8,407 nt of DNA from Verrucomicrobiota bacterium (GCA_023446865.1 JAEXPL010000101.1:1-8407), one strand, 5' to 3'. Shown: positions 1 through 5,109, counted from the stretch's first letter. The notes: a model not told the origin generated them from the sequence alone. Program-made: numbers and translations.

Positions 1-27
1 GGGCGGGGATGCGCATGGTCGTAACGC

Positions 28-48
28 GGGGCGGGGATGTAGGGGGGG
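28..48 (+). other. G-rich run, possible G-quadruplex
   Basis: Four guanine runs (28-31, 33-36 and a seven-G block at 42-48 that can supply two) are separated by short loops, which fits the usual G3+N1-7 quadruplex pattern. A similar G-rich stretch opens the window at 1-8. Bases 1-150 otherwise contain no gene I can support. Whether the structure forms or does anything is unknown. Confidence 0.3.
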
Positions 49-101
49 CATCGGCCGGGGCCGGTGCGAACGCAGGGAGGGAACGCCCTTTCCGCCGCGG
101 A

Positions 102-120
102 ACAAAAAAGCGTTCGCGCT
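102..120 (-). terminator. possible intrinsic terminator of the flagellar-like gene
   Basis: Read on the minus strand, a short hairpin (AGCG, loop CGAA, CGCT; 109-120) is followed directly by six T residues (104-109 on the other strand). It lies about 30 nt downstream of the stop codon of the gene at 151-384. The stem is only 4 bp, so this is a weak candidate, but the position and T-run are right. Confidence 0.4.
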
Positions 121-150
121 AACAATAGGGCCGGAGGCGCGGTGGCACGA

Positions 151-384
151 TCAGGCGAATACGCTGAGGAGCGTGCCGAGCATCTGGTCGCCGGTGCGCA
201 GGATCTTGGCGTTGATCTCGTAAAGGCGTTGGCCTTGGAGGAGGTCGACAATGTTTCCGGGATCGAGATCGCCCTGCGCGAGCGCCGAGGCGGAACTTTC
301 GACCTGGGCGAGGCTGCGCCGCATCCCTTCCTGCGCGGTGGCGAAGGTATCGGGAAGATTTGGGAGCGAAACAGGGGAGATCAT
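151..384 (-). CDS. small flagellar basal-body-rod-like protein (77 aa)
   Basis: The 77-residue product has a C-terminal half (about residues 41-73) that reads like the C-terminal helix of flagellar rod/hook proteins of the FlgB/FlgC/FlgE group. It shows the pattern IVDLLQGQRLYEINAKIL followed by RTGDQMLGTLL, close to the family form 'v.li.aQraYeaNakvi.taDeMlgtLl'. The N-terminal rod motif and the large middle domains of true rod and hook proteins are absent. It is therefore a stand-alone C-terminal-type domain, not a complete FlgC. The start at 384 is the first ATG before the recognisable protein; longer versions of the frame run back into the tRNA-derived repeat and are not credible. No clear Shine-Dalgarno site precedes it. 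No other flagellar gene is visible here. A role in or near the flagellar rod is inferred from the motif only. Confidence 0.6.
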   Translation of the reverse strand: MISPVSLPNLPDTFATAQEGMRRSLAQVESSASALAQGDLDPGNIVDLLQGQRLYEINAKILRTGDQMLGTLLSVFA

Positions 385-425
385 CGCCGCGACGAGAAGA
401 TACTGCCGGGGCGGGGCGACCGCCA

Positions 426-441
426 GAGGGGGAATCCCCTC
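426..441. repeat. 6-bp inverted repeat upstream of the flagellar-like gene
   Basis: GAGGGG and CCCCTC pair perfectly across a GAAT loop, 42 nt upstream of the ATG at 384. It could be an operator or a leader hairpin. The rest of the 385-573 gap shows no gene. Confidence 0.3.
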
Positions 442-550
442 ATTGCGCGACCCGACGCGAACGGCACCGCCGAAGGGAAGCCTGGGGCCAAGGCCCGAGC
501 GAATGCGGCGAAATGCGTGCCGGGCGGCTCGGGGAAGGTGCGTGGGGCGA

Positions 551-567
551 TCCGCCCAGCGGGCGGA
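551..567 (-). other. stem-loop downstream of the original tRNA-Gly 3' end
   Basis: TCCGCCC and GGGCGGA form a perfect 7-bp stem with a 3-nt loop. It sits 6 nt beyond the left copy of the tRNA 3' end (574-608), which is where the tRNA transcript would have ended before the element inserted. There is no T-run, so it may be a processing or weak termination structure that is now separated from its tRNA by the inserted DNA. Confidence 0.4.
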
Positions 568-573
568 GGAAGA

Positions 574-608
574 TGGTGCGGGCGGAGGGAATCGAACCCT
601 CGCAGCCA
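574..608 (-). repeat. attachment-site core, left copy (orphan tRNA-Gly 3' end)
   Basis: This copy is identical over all 35 bp to 2237-2271, with mismatches at both boundaries (573/2236 and 609/2272). It holds the T-arm, the acceptor 3' strand and an encoded CCA on the minus strand, but no D-arm or anticodon loop follows. It is therefore a tRNA fragment and not a second tRNA gene. Confidence 0.9.
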
Positions 609-659
609 TTCACTTCCACAGACGGAGCCATTCTCACTCGTAGAATGGACATCAGTGAA
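609..659. repeat. nested inverted repeats at the left inner end of the element
   Basis: An inner perfect 7-bp stem, CCATTCT (628-634) with AGAATGG (642-648), lies inside an outer 6-bp pair, TTCACT (609-614) with AGTGAA (654-659). The outer arm abuts the attachment core. It is a candidate integrase core/accessory-factor site or an extruded structure at the recombination end. Confidence 0.4.
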
Positions 660-664
660 CATCG

Positions 665-710
665 TTGACACCCATTCCTGTTATGACTCTGTTATGAGTC
701 GAAATCCATG
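665..710 (+). promoter_or_regulatory. candidate integrase promoter with leaderless start
   Basis: A perfect -35 consensus TTGACA (665-670) is followed after 19 bp by TGTTAT (690-695), a four-of-six match to TATAAT. Initiation would fall within a few bases of the ATG at 708, so the mRNA would have little or no leader, consistent with the lack of a Shine-Dalgarno site. The -10 box lies inside the 20-bp end repeat (678-697), so integrase binding there could repress its own gene. The spacing is longer than ideal. Confidence 0.4.
678..697 (+). repeat. 20-bp end repeat, left copy (putative integrase arm site)
   Basis: CTGTTATGACTCTGTTATGA contains two CTGTTATGA units with an 11-bp period, about one DNA helical turn. 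The same 20 bp, in the same orientation, occurs at 2162-2181. It starts 69 bp inside the left core repeat. Paired direct binding units flanking the core on both sides are what arm-type sites of bivalent tyrosine integrases look like. Confidence 0.65.
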
Positions 711-1868
711 GCGAGCGTACACAGAGACCCACGCAACCGCTCACCTTACTGGTTTGCGGCGTTCACCCTCCCCGACGGAACCCGTTGTTTCAAGTCTACC
801 AAGCTGAGGGACCGGAAATCGGCGCTGGCGCAAGCTATCGAGTATGAACGGGCGGCACGTGACGCCACAGAGCAGGACCCAACAGGGGCCCAGATTTCGA
901 AGGTCATTCGCGGAATTTATGAGCGGGTAACCGGCAACCGAGTGGAAGTGGTGTTGGTCGGAACCCACCTTCGCACTTGGGCACAGCGGGCGGGGACCAC
1001 AAAAGCGGAACGGACTGCTGAACGGTACCAACAGGTAGTGAATGATTTTCTTCGCCACCTCGGCGAAACGCGCGAGAAGGCTAGTCTTGGTTCGGTTACT
1101 ACGGAAGACGTTCAGGGGTTTCTTGATAAGGAGTTGGCATCAGGAAAGGCTCCAATGACCGTCGCCATCATCGCGAAAGTCTTGCGGATTCCATTTAACC
1201 AAGCCTGTCGCCAAGGAATTTTGCACAAGAATCCCGTTTCATCCGCCGAGGTCCCGGAAGGTACTGCCGAGAGGCGGGAGGTCTTCACTTGGCCACAAGT
1301 CCAGATGCTCGTTGATGCCGCCGAAGGTGATTGGAAGACAGCCATCATGCTTAGCGCTTACTGTGGCATGCGGCTCGGCGATTGCGTTAACCTGAAATGG
1401 TCGAACGTGGATTTGGCCGAAGAGGAGATTACTTACGTCCCAGAGAAAACCTCGCGGGGAAAACGCCGTAAGGAACTACAGGTACCGATTCATCCGAAAT
1501 TGGTAGCCCACTTGAACAAACTGGCTTCAACCGATTCGACCGCCCCGTGCCTCTGTCCGTCTCTTGAAGGCCGAACTGCCGGAGGCAGAAGCGGACTGAG
1601 CATGGAGTTCATTCACGTCATCATGCGAAAGGCTGGCATCGCAACCGAAGAGGGAGAGCGCGATGCCAAGGGGAAGGGTCGCAAGTTCAACAAGCTCTCT
1701 TTTCACAGCCTCCGCCACACGTTCAACTCAGAGTTGGCCAACGCGGGTGTGTCGCAGGAACTCCGTCGGGTTTTAACTGGCCATGCGACCAACACGATGA
1801 ACGACCGATACTCCCATTTTGAGCGGGAGACGCTCAAAGCGGCCGTTGCCAAACTCCCGGTCCAATAG
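708..1868 (+). CDS. tyrosine recombinase/integrase (386 aa)
   Basis: This is a site-specific tyrosine recombinase that would cut and rejoin DNA at the tRNA-Gly attachment site. The catalytic set is complete: R222 (in YCGMRLGD), K247 (in PEKTS), H333 and R336 (in FHSLRHT), H359 (in LTGHAT) and the nucleophile Y368 (in RYSH). Residues 1 to about 55 form a short beta-rich segment typical of arm-type DNA-binding domains. Residues about 86-175 form the helical core-binding (SAM-like) domain and about 190-380 the catalytic domain. The length is normal for phage/island integrases. The ATG at 708 gives a natural N-terminus; no ribosome site precedes it. The gene occupies most of the 1.66-kb element and reads from the orphan repeat toward the intact tRNA. 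Its base composition is lower in GC than its neighbours, as expected for acquired DNA. Its 3' end overlaps a possible small gene on the other strand. Confidence 0.93.
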   Translation: MASVHRDPRNRSPYWFAAFTLPDGTRCFKSTKLRDRKSALAQAIEYERAARDATEQDPTGAQISKVIRGIYERVTGNRVEVVLVGTHLRTWAQRAGTTKAERTAERYQQVVNDFLRHLGETREKASLGSVTTEDVQGFLDKELASGKAPMTVAIIAKVLRIPFNQACRQGILHKNPVSSAEVPEGTAERREVFTWPQVQMLVDAAEGDWKTAIMLSAYCGMRLGDCVNLKWSNVDLAEEEITYVPEKTSRGKRRKELQVPIHPKLVAHLNKLASTDSTAPCLCPSLEGRTAGGRSGLSMEFIHVIMRKAGIATEEGERDAKGKGRKFNKLSFHSLRHTFNSELANAGVSQELRRVLTGHATNTMNDRYSHFERETLKAAVAKLPVQ

Positions 1869-2087
1869 GCGGGCATCATCGAACTCTGCGGGGACATTGC
1901 GGGCCGTTTGAAAAACGCGCTCCAGTTGAGCCGTCGCGTGGATTGCGATTTCCAGAAGGGCAAGGGCCGACGCGGTCCGTTCTCCGTATTCACAACCTAA
2001 CGTAACATCGTTTGCGTAACCTGTGATTGAAGACAGGATTTCGCGAAGTTGCGGGCCTTGGGGCGTAGCTGATGGAGACGCGGTCAT
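1773..2087 (-). CDS. possible small protein of the element (104 aa), unrecognised
   Basis: An open frame begins at ATG 2087 and ends inside the integrase gene, overlapping its last 96 bp in the convergent direction. I do not recognise the product. The first 73 residues, outside the overlap, look protein-like and helical (for example LREILSSITGYAND and ALALLEIAIHATAQLERVF) with balanced codon use. The last third simply antiparallels the conserved end of the integrase. No Shine-Dalgarno site is evident. It would be transcribed from the same strand as the tRNA, about 150 nt beyond the CCA end. A recombination directionality factor is conceivable by position only. It may be an antisense or chance frame; confidence is moderate at best. 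Confidence 0.4.
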   Translation of the reverse strand: MTASPSATPQGPQLREILSSITGYANDVTLGCEYGERTASALALLEIAIHATAQLERVFQTARNVPAEFDDARLLDREFGNGRFERLPLKMGVSVVHRVGRMAS

Positions 2088-2161
2088 TCTGTTTTCGAGC
2101 GTTCAATCGGACTTCCGGAACGTCGGCAAACACACCCGAACTCATCGGGCTTTCGGTGAAT

Positions 2162-2181
2162 CTGTTATGACTCTGTTATGA
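2162..2181 (+). repeat. 20-bp end repeat, right copy (putative integrase arm site)
   Basis: This is an exact copy, in direct orientation, of 678-697, with both boundary bases different. It ends 55 bp before the right core repeat at 2237. In the excised circle the order would be arm site, 55 bp, core, 69 bp, arm site. Confidence 0.65.
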
Positions 2182-2189
2182 AAAACGCA

Positions 2190-2229
2190 GTTACTCGCTC
2201 ATCCCATGAGTCGTAACTCGTTTATAAAC
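2190..2229. repeat. inverted repeats at the right inner end of the element
   Basis: GTTAC (2190-2194) and CTC (2198-2200) pair with GAG (2208-2210) and GTAAC (2213-2217) around a small internal loop. This is followed by a perfect 10-bp AT-rich palindrome, GTTTATAAAC (2220-2229), 7 bp from the core. These may bind integrase, a directionality factor or a bending protein. Confidence 0.35.
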
Positions 2230-2236
2230 AAGAAAT

Positions 2237-2271
2237 TGGTGCGGGCGGAGGGAATCGAACCCTCGCAGCCA
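2237..2271 (-). repeat. attachment-site core, right copy (inside tRNA-Gly)
   Basis: This copy is identical to 574-608 and forms the 3' part of the intact tRNA, from the end of the anticodon stem to CCA. Confidence 0.9.
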
Positions 2272-2310
2272 GCTTGGAAGGCTGGCGTTCTACCACTGAA
2301 CTACGCCCGC
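2237..2310 (-). tRNA. tRNA-Gly (anticodon UCC), with encoded CCA
   Basis: The minus strand folds into a complete cloverleaf. It has a 7-bp acceptor (GCGGGCG with CGCCCGC), a 4-bp D-stem (GTTC with GAAC), a 5-bp anticodon stem (CCAGC with GCTGG) around loop CTTCCAA (anticodon TCC), a 4-nt variable region, a T-stem (GAGGG with CCCTC) with loop TTCGATT, discriminator A and a genomic CCA. It decodes GGA/GGG glycine codons. The last 35 bases are supplied by the inserted element, so the gene stays functional after integration. Confidence 0.97.
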
Positions 2311-2335
2311 GGAGGCGCCGAAACGGAGCGACGGA

Positions 2336-2364
2336 AGGGCAGCGGCGTTTGCCGGGAGGGTCAA
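2336..2364 (-). promoter_or_regulatory. weak candidate promoter for tRNA-Gly
   Basis: On the minus strand TTGACC (2364-2359) is followed after 17 bp by TGCCCT (2341-2336), about 26 nt before the tRNA 5' end at 2310. The -35 is good, the -10 poor. The tRNA may instead be read through from the upstream gene. Confidence 0.25.
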
Positions 2365-2436
2365 GCCCGTTGCGGCAGATCGGCGCCACGTATCGCTGCA
2401 CGGGCAGAACAGTGCCGAGGGTCCGCGGCGAGCCGG

Positions 2437-3018
2437 CTACTGCGAGTTGCGGCCGCCGCTGCCGCCCTTGGCGCTGGTCGAGCGGGCGGCGTCCTTGCCG
2501 GTGTTGGTGTTGTCGAGGTTGGCGTCGCGGAGGACGTCGCGGAATTCGCGCGCCTCGCGCTCGTCGAGCTTCGCCACCATGCGGTTGAGGCGGGCCATGC
2601 GATCCTGGAGTTCGGCGTTCTTGCGGGCGAGGTAGGCTTCGCGAGCGCGGGCTTCCTTGCTGATCCCGATCAGGGGGAGGGTGAAACGGTTGAGGAAATA
2701 GCGGTCGAATTCGGAGAGCTCGCGCTTCACGAGCTCCTTGTCGTACGCACCTTTGCGGTAGAGCGACTCCTCGGCCATGCGCTGCTGCTGTTTCTCCATC
2801 ACGGTCATGTCGGGGAGGATGACGAGATCCGGGTCGGCGGCGGCGGCGGCCAGCGCCTCGGCCCGCGCTTTGGCCTTGGCTTCCTCCTCGGCCACGGCGC
2901 GGTCGTGTTCCGCGGGCGAGTAGTCCGGTAGCTTCGCGCGCAAGGCCTCGGCGGGGGTCGGATCGGCCCACAACGGGAGAGTGGCGAAGAGAAGGGGCAG
3001 AAGGGCGAAGCGCTTCAT
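2437..3018 (-). CDS. secreted charged helical protein, function unknown (193 aa)
   Basis: I do not recognise the family. The product starts with a clear signal peptide, MKRFALLPLLFATLPLWA, with likely cleavage after A18. The mature protein is rich in Ala, Glu, Lys and Arg. An N-terminal helical stretch (about residues 33-62) and a long segment of heptad-like charge pattern (about 80-165) suggest coiled coil. The C-terminus is low-complexity (Gly, Ser, Thr, Asn). No membrane segment follows the signal, so it is probably periplasmic or exported. The start at 3018 was chosen because it gives the signal peptide; an in-frame ATG at 3054 only adds a non-hydrophobic leader. The tRNA-Gly gene lies 126 bp downstream on the same strand. 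Only the signal peptide and helical character are supported. Confidence 0.75.
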   Translation of the reverse strand: MKRFALLPLLFATLPLWADPTPAEALRAKLPDYSPAEHDRAVAEEEAKAKARAEALAAAAADPDLVILPDMTVMEKQQQRMAEESLYRKGAYDKELVKRELSEFDRYFLNRFTLPLIGISKEARAREAYLARKNAELQDRMARLNRMVAKLDEREAREFRDVLRDANLDNTNTGKDAARSTSAKGGSGGRNSQ

Positions 3019-3221
3019 CAAGGCGAGGTTGGGTCGCTGTGGGCCCGTGGACAACGGCGGTTTGACGGACGGCCAGACGGCGGTGGCGAATGCGACCCGG
3101 CGTGGGCGGAACGGTTCCGCGGTTCGCGGGTTCCGTCAGCGGTCACCGCTTGAGAAGCCCGAGGGGGAGACCTCGCGTTGCCTGGCGGTGGCGGTTGCTC
3201 CGGGGCACATCACCGAGAGTT

Positions 3222-3238
3222 CGCGACCTCGGGTCGCG
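3222..3238 (-). other. stem-loop downstream of the small membrane-protein gene
   Basis: CGCGACC and GGTCGCG form a perfect 7-bp stem with a TCG loop, about 28 nt past the stop at 3267. There is no T-run, so termination is only a possibility. The rest of the 3019-3266 gap shows GC-rich sequence and no gene. Confidence 0.35.
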
Positions 3239-3266
3239 GTTGTGGCGTGCGACCGAATCCTGCGGC

Positions 3267-3536
3267 TCAGAACATCGACAACGCCTGCGCGCTCTCGATC
3301 ACGACCCAGGCGAAACCGACCACGGCTGCCCACGAGAACACTGCCATGACCACCCGGCGGCGGCGCATCGAGCGCTCGTACAGATCGGGGTTCACCCGGC
3401 GGAAGCCGCTGTCGTGGAGGAAGCTGAGAAACTGGCTGTTCTGCGTGCGTGTATCGCGTCCACGGTTCCGGCCATGGAGGCGCGGATCCGCGCGGAACGC
3501 GGGACGGTGCAGCACGATTGACAGCCAACGAATCAT
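3267..3536 (-). CDS. small tail-anchored-type membrane protein, unknown (89 aa)
   Basis: The product is unrecognised. The N-terminal 57 residues are basic and soluble. Four arginines (58-61) precede a single hydrophobic segment, about residues 62-80 (VVMAVFSWAAVVGFAWVVI), and a short tail. This predicts one membrane helix near the C-terminus with the positive residues in the cytoplasm. The start at 3536 is supported by an AGAAGG motif just upstream, one of the few Shine-Dalgarno-like sites in the window, though its spacing is short. A shorter form starting at M57 is possible. The gene is divergent from lysA, with 86 bp between the starts. The open frame and the well-formed membrane segment make it probably real, but there is no homology to name it. 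Confidence 0.6.
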   Translation of the reverse strand: MIRWLSIVLHRPAFRADPRLHGRNRGRDTRTQNSQFLSFLHDSGFRRVNPDLYERSMRRRRVVMAVFSWAAVVGFAWVVIESAQALSMF

Positions 3537-3552
3537 CGCCCTTCTGCTTTCG

Positions 3553-3581
3553 TTCTTTTGGACCGTTTCTCAAGGTAAAAT
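3553..3581 (+). promoter_or_regulatory. weak candidate lysA promoter
   Basis: TAAAAT (3576-3581), a good -10, lies 42 bp before the lysA start, with TTCTTT (3553-3558) as a poor -35 at 17-bp spacing. This is the most AT-rich part of the gap between the divergent starts. Confidence 0.3.
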
Positions 3582-3622
3582 TCGAAGGTTTTTCCCTCAT
3601 TCACCCGCTTTTCGAAAACGCG

Positions 3623-4927
3623 ATGCACCAGTTCCATTACGTCGGCAATTCCCTCCACTGCGAGTCGGTCGAACTCGCCGCGATCGCGCGGCTCCATGGC
3701 ACGCCCACCTACGTTTACAGCGCCGGGACGATGGAGACCAACTACCGCCGTCTGCTCGGCGCGCTGCCGGGGCTCGATGTGCGCCTGTGTTTTGCGATGA
3801 AGGCCAACTCCAGCCTCGCGGTGCTGCGGCATTTCGGGCGCCTCGGCGCGGGCTTCGATCTGGTGAGCGGCGGGGAGCTGCGGCGGGTGCTCGCCGCCGG
3901 TTGCTCGGCGAGCGGCAGCGTCTTCGCCGGCGTGGGCAAGTCCGAGGCCGAGATCCGCCTCGCGCTCGAGGCGGGCATCTATGGTTTCCACGTCGAGAGC
4001 GAGCCGGAGCTGGCGCGCATCAACCACATTGCCGGTCTCATGGGCCGCAAGGCGCCGATCGCCATCCGCGTGAACCCCGATGTCGACGCCGGCACCCACG
4101 CGAAGATCACCACCGGCAAGAGCGAGAACAAGTTCGGCGTGCCGCTGCAGTTCGCCACGCAGGCCTACGAGGCCGCCGCGCGGTTCAAGAACGTCGAGAT
4201 CCGCGGTGTGCAGATCCACATCGGCTCGCAGATCACCAGCGTGGCGCCGTTCGCCGCCGCGGTGGAGAAGGTGGTGCCGTTCGCCGCCCAGCTGCGCGAC
4301 CGCTACGGTATCCAATACTTCAGCCTCGGTGGCGGCATCGGCGTGGTCTACCGCGACGCGCTCGCCAGCGGCGCCGCGGCCTGGTGGGAAACCAAGCCCG
4401 CCGGCGAACGCCCGCTCACGCCCGAGCTCTACGGCGCCACGCTTGCCCCGGCCCTGCGCGGGCTCGGCCTGAAGATCCTGCTCGAGCCGGGCCGTTTCAT
4501 GGTCGCCAACGCCGGCGTGATGCTGACGCGCGTCGAGTACCTGAAGCGCGGGCACGGACGGAACTTTCTCATCGTCGACGCCGGGTTCAACGACCTGGTC
4601 CGGCCCGCGATGTACGAATCGTACCACGAGATCGTGCCGCTGGTGCGCGATGCCGCCCGCCCGGCCCTCACGGCCGACATCGTCGGACCGATCTGCGAAA
4701 GCGGCGACTGCTTCGCCAAGGACCGCACGCTCCAGCAGGTGGGCGAGGGCGAGCTGCTCGCGTTCATGAGCGCGGGCGCCTACGGCTTCGCAATGGCCAG
4801 CCGCTACAATTCCCGCGCGCTCGCCGCCGAGGTGATGGTGCAGGGATCGAGCTTCGAGCTCGTCAATGCCCGCGAGACGTTCGAGCAGGCGATCGCCAAC
4901 GAGAAGGTGCCGTCGTTCCTGAAGTAG
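3623..4927 (+). CDS. lysA: diaminopimelate decarboxylase
   Basis: This PLP-dependent fold-type III enzyme decarboxylates meso-diaminopimelate to L-lysine, the last step of lysine synthesis, in the cytoplasm. Its 434 residues are normal for LysA. Visible motifs in order are the PLP-binding lysine K60 (CFAMKANSS), HIGSQ (199-203), the glycine-rich phosphate loop SLGGGIG (234-240), EPGR (288-291), the active-site CESGD (C358-D362) contributed to the partner subunit of the dimer, and GAYGF with Y387. The HIGSQITSVAPF pattern is typical of LysA and not of ornithine/arginine decarboxylases. The ATG at 3623 is chosen because homology begins right after it. The frame is open back to 3449, but that part overlaps the divergent gene and has no family character. 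No Shine-Dalgarno site is seen. The gene stands alone; the next gene is convergent, with a BIME-like repeat between them. Confidence 0.96.
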   Translation: MHQFHYVGNSLHCESVELAAIARLHGTPTYVYSAGTMETNYRRLLGALPGLDVRLCFAMKANSSLAVLRHFGRLGAGFDLVSGGELRRVLAAGCSASGSVFAGVGKSEAEIRLALEAGIYGFHVESEPELARINHIAGLMGRKAPIAIRVNPDVDAGTHAKITTGKSENKFGVPLQFATQAYEAAARFKNVEIRGVQIHIGSQITSVAPFAAAVEKVVPFAAQLRDRYGIQYFSLGGGIGVVYRDALASGAAAWWETKPAGERPLTPELYGATLAPALRGLGLKILLEPGRFMVANAGVMLTRVEYLKRGHGRNFLIVDAGFNDLVRPAMYESYHEIVPLVRDAARPALTADIVGPICESGDCFAKDRTLQQVGEGELLAFMSAGAYGFAMASRYNSRALAAEVMVQGSSFELVNARETFEQAIANEKVPSFLK

Positions 4928-4981
4928 GCGACGGCATGGGTGGAGCACTCTGGCCTCGCTTGCGGCGCGATAGCCTGACCG

Positions 4982-5109
4982 AGGTGGACGGCGTTGCCCC
5001 AAACGCCGTCGCGTGCGTGAGCAGGAGCGGACGGTTCTCGACAGGGAGTGAACCCGAGCCTGCCGCTGGCCGGGGGCCTTGACGCGCTTTGGGGCAAGCG
5101 CGTCCACCT
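4982..5109. repeat. REP/BIME-like inverted hairpin pair between lysA and the lipoprotein gene
   Basis: The left unit 4982-5010 (plus) and right unit 5081-5109 (minus) share the head AGGTG, a 9-bp perfect stem beginning GACG and ending TT/AA, and the loop GCCCCA. The inner stem bases differ (GACGGCGTT against GACGCGCTT), but each unit carries the matching change on its other arm, so pairing is kept. The spacer folds as an imperfect stem: GCAGG (5021-5025) with CCTGC (5059-5063), and CGGTTC (5032-5037) with GAACC-C-G (5050-5056). This is the architecture of bacterial interspersed mosaic elements. Lying between convergent genes, it could act as a bidirectional transcript end. Confidence 0.75.

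Larger units (their letters stand above)
574..2271. mobile_element. minimal tRNA-Gly integrative element (integrase only)
   Basis: The segment is bounded by identical 35-bp direct repeats, 574-608 and 2237-2271. The repeat is the 3' end of tRNA-Gly, from the 3' side of the anticodon stem through the CCA end. The right copy completes an intact tRNA; the left copy is an orphan 3' fragment. This is the classic footprint of tyrosine-recombinase integration into a tRNA gene. Between the repeats are one full integrase gene, one possible small gene and 20-bp repeats near both ends. One repeat plus the interior gives a 1663-bp excision circle. The interior is visibly less GC-rich than the flanking genes, which suggests foreign origin. 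No excisionase, replication, mobilisation or cargo gene is recognised. It could be a minimal autonomous element or a deletion remnant of a larger island; the paired end repeats argue for the former. Confidence 0.85.

Noticed and set aside
574..608. A second tRNA gene at the left repeat
   Set aside because: Only the 3' part matches tRNA-Gly. The next bases give no anticodon stem, D-arm or acceptor 5' strand, so it is an attachment-site fragment.
385..609. N-terminal extension of the flagellar-like frame
   Set aside because: The extra 75 codons translate the tRNA 3' end and a GC-rich gap. The peptide 'ARVRFPPPAP' is a common artefact of reading tRNA sequence.
64..807. Long plus-strand frame
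   Set aside because: It runs antisense to the flagellar-like gene, through the tRNA fragment and into the integrase start; the product is low-complexity with no family pattern.
2020..2037. CCTGT/ACAGG hairpin and CCCGA/TCGGG hairpin (about 2133-2147) as integrase terminators
   Set aside because: Each has only a 5-bp stem without a T-run and lies more than 150 nt after the integrase stop; too weak to call.
2206..2971. Long frames on both strands across the tRNA and the secreted-protein gene
   Set aside because: The plus-strand frame (2206-2931) and minus-strand frame (2222-2971) are out-of-frame shadows that read through the tRNA. The frame ending at 2437 has the signal peptide and coherent composition.
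3449..3622. Upstream start for lysA
   Set aside because: The extension overlaps the divergent small gene and shows no LysA character; homology starts at the ATG at 3623.
3178..5107. 634-codon plus frame and 524-codon minus frame over lysA
   Set aside because: Both are Arg/Ala-rich shadows of lysA, caused by high GC content. lysA has all its family motifs in its own frame.
4982..5109. CRISPR-like array
   Set aside because: The repeats are inverted, only two in number and self-complementary with covariation, which fits a BIME and not a CRISPR array.
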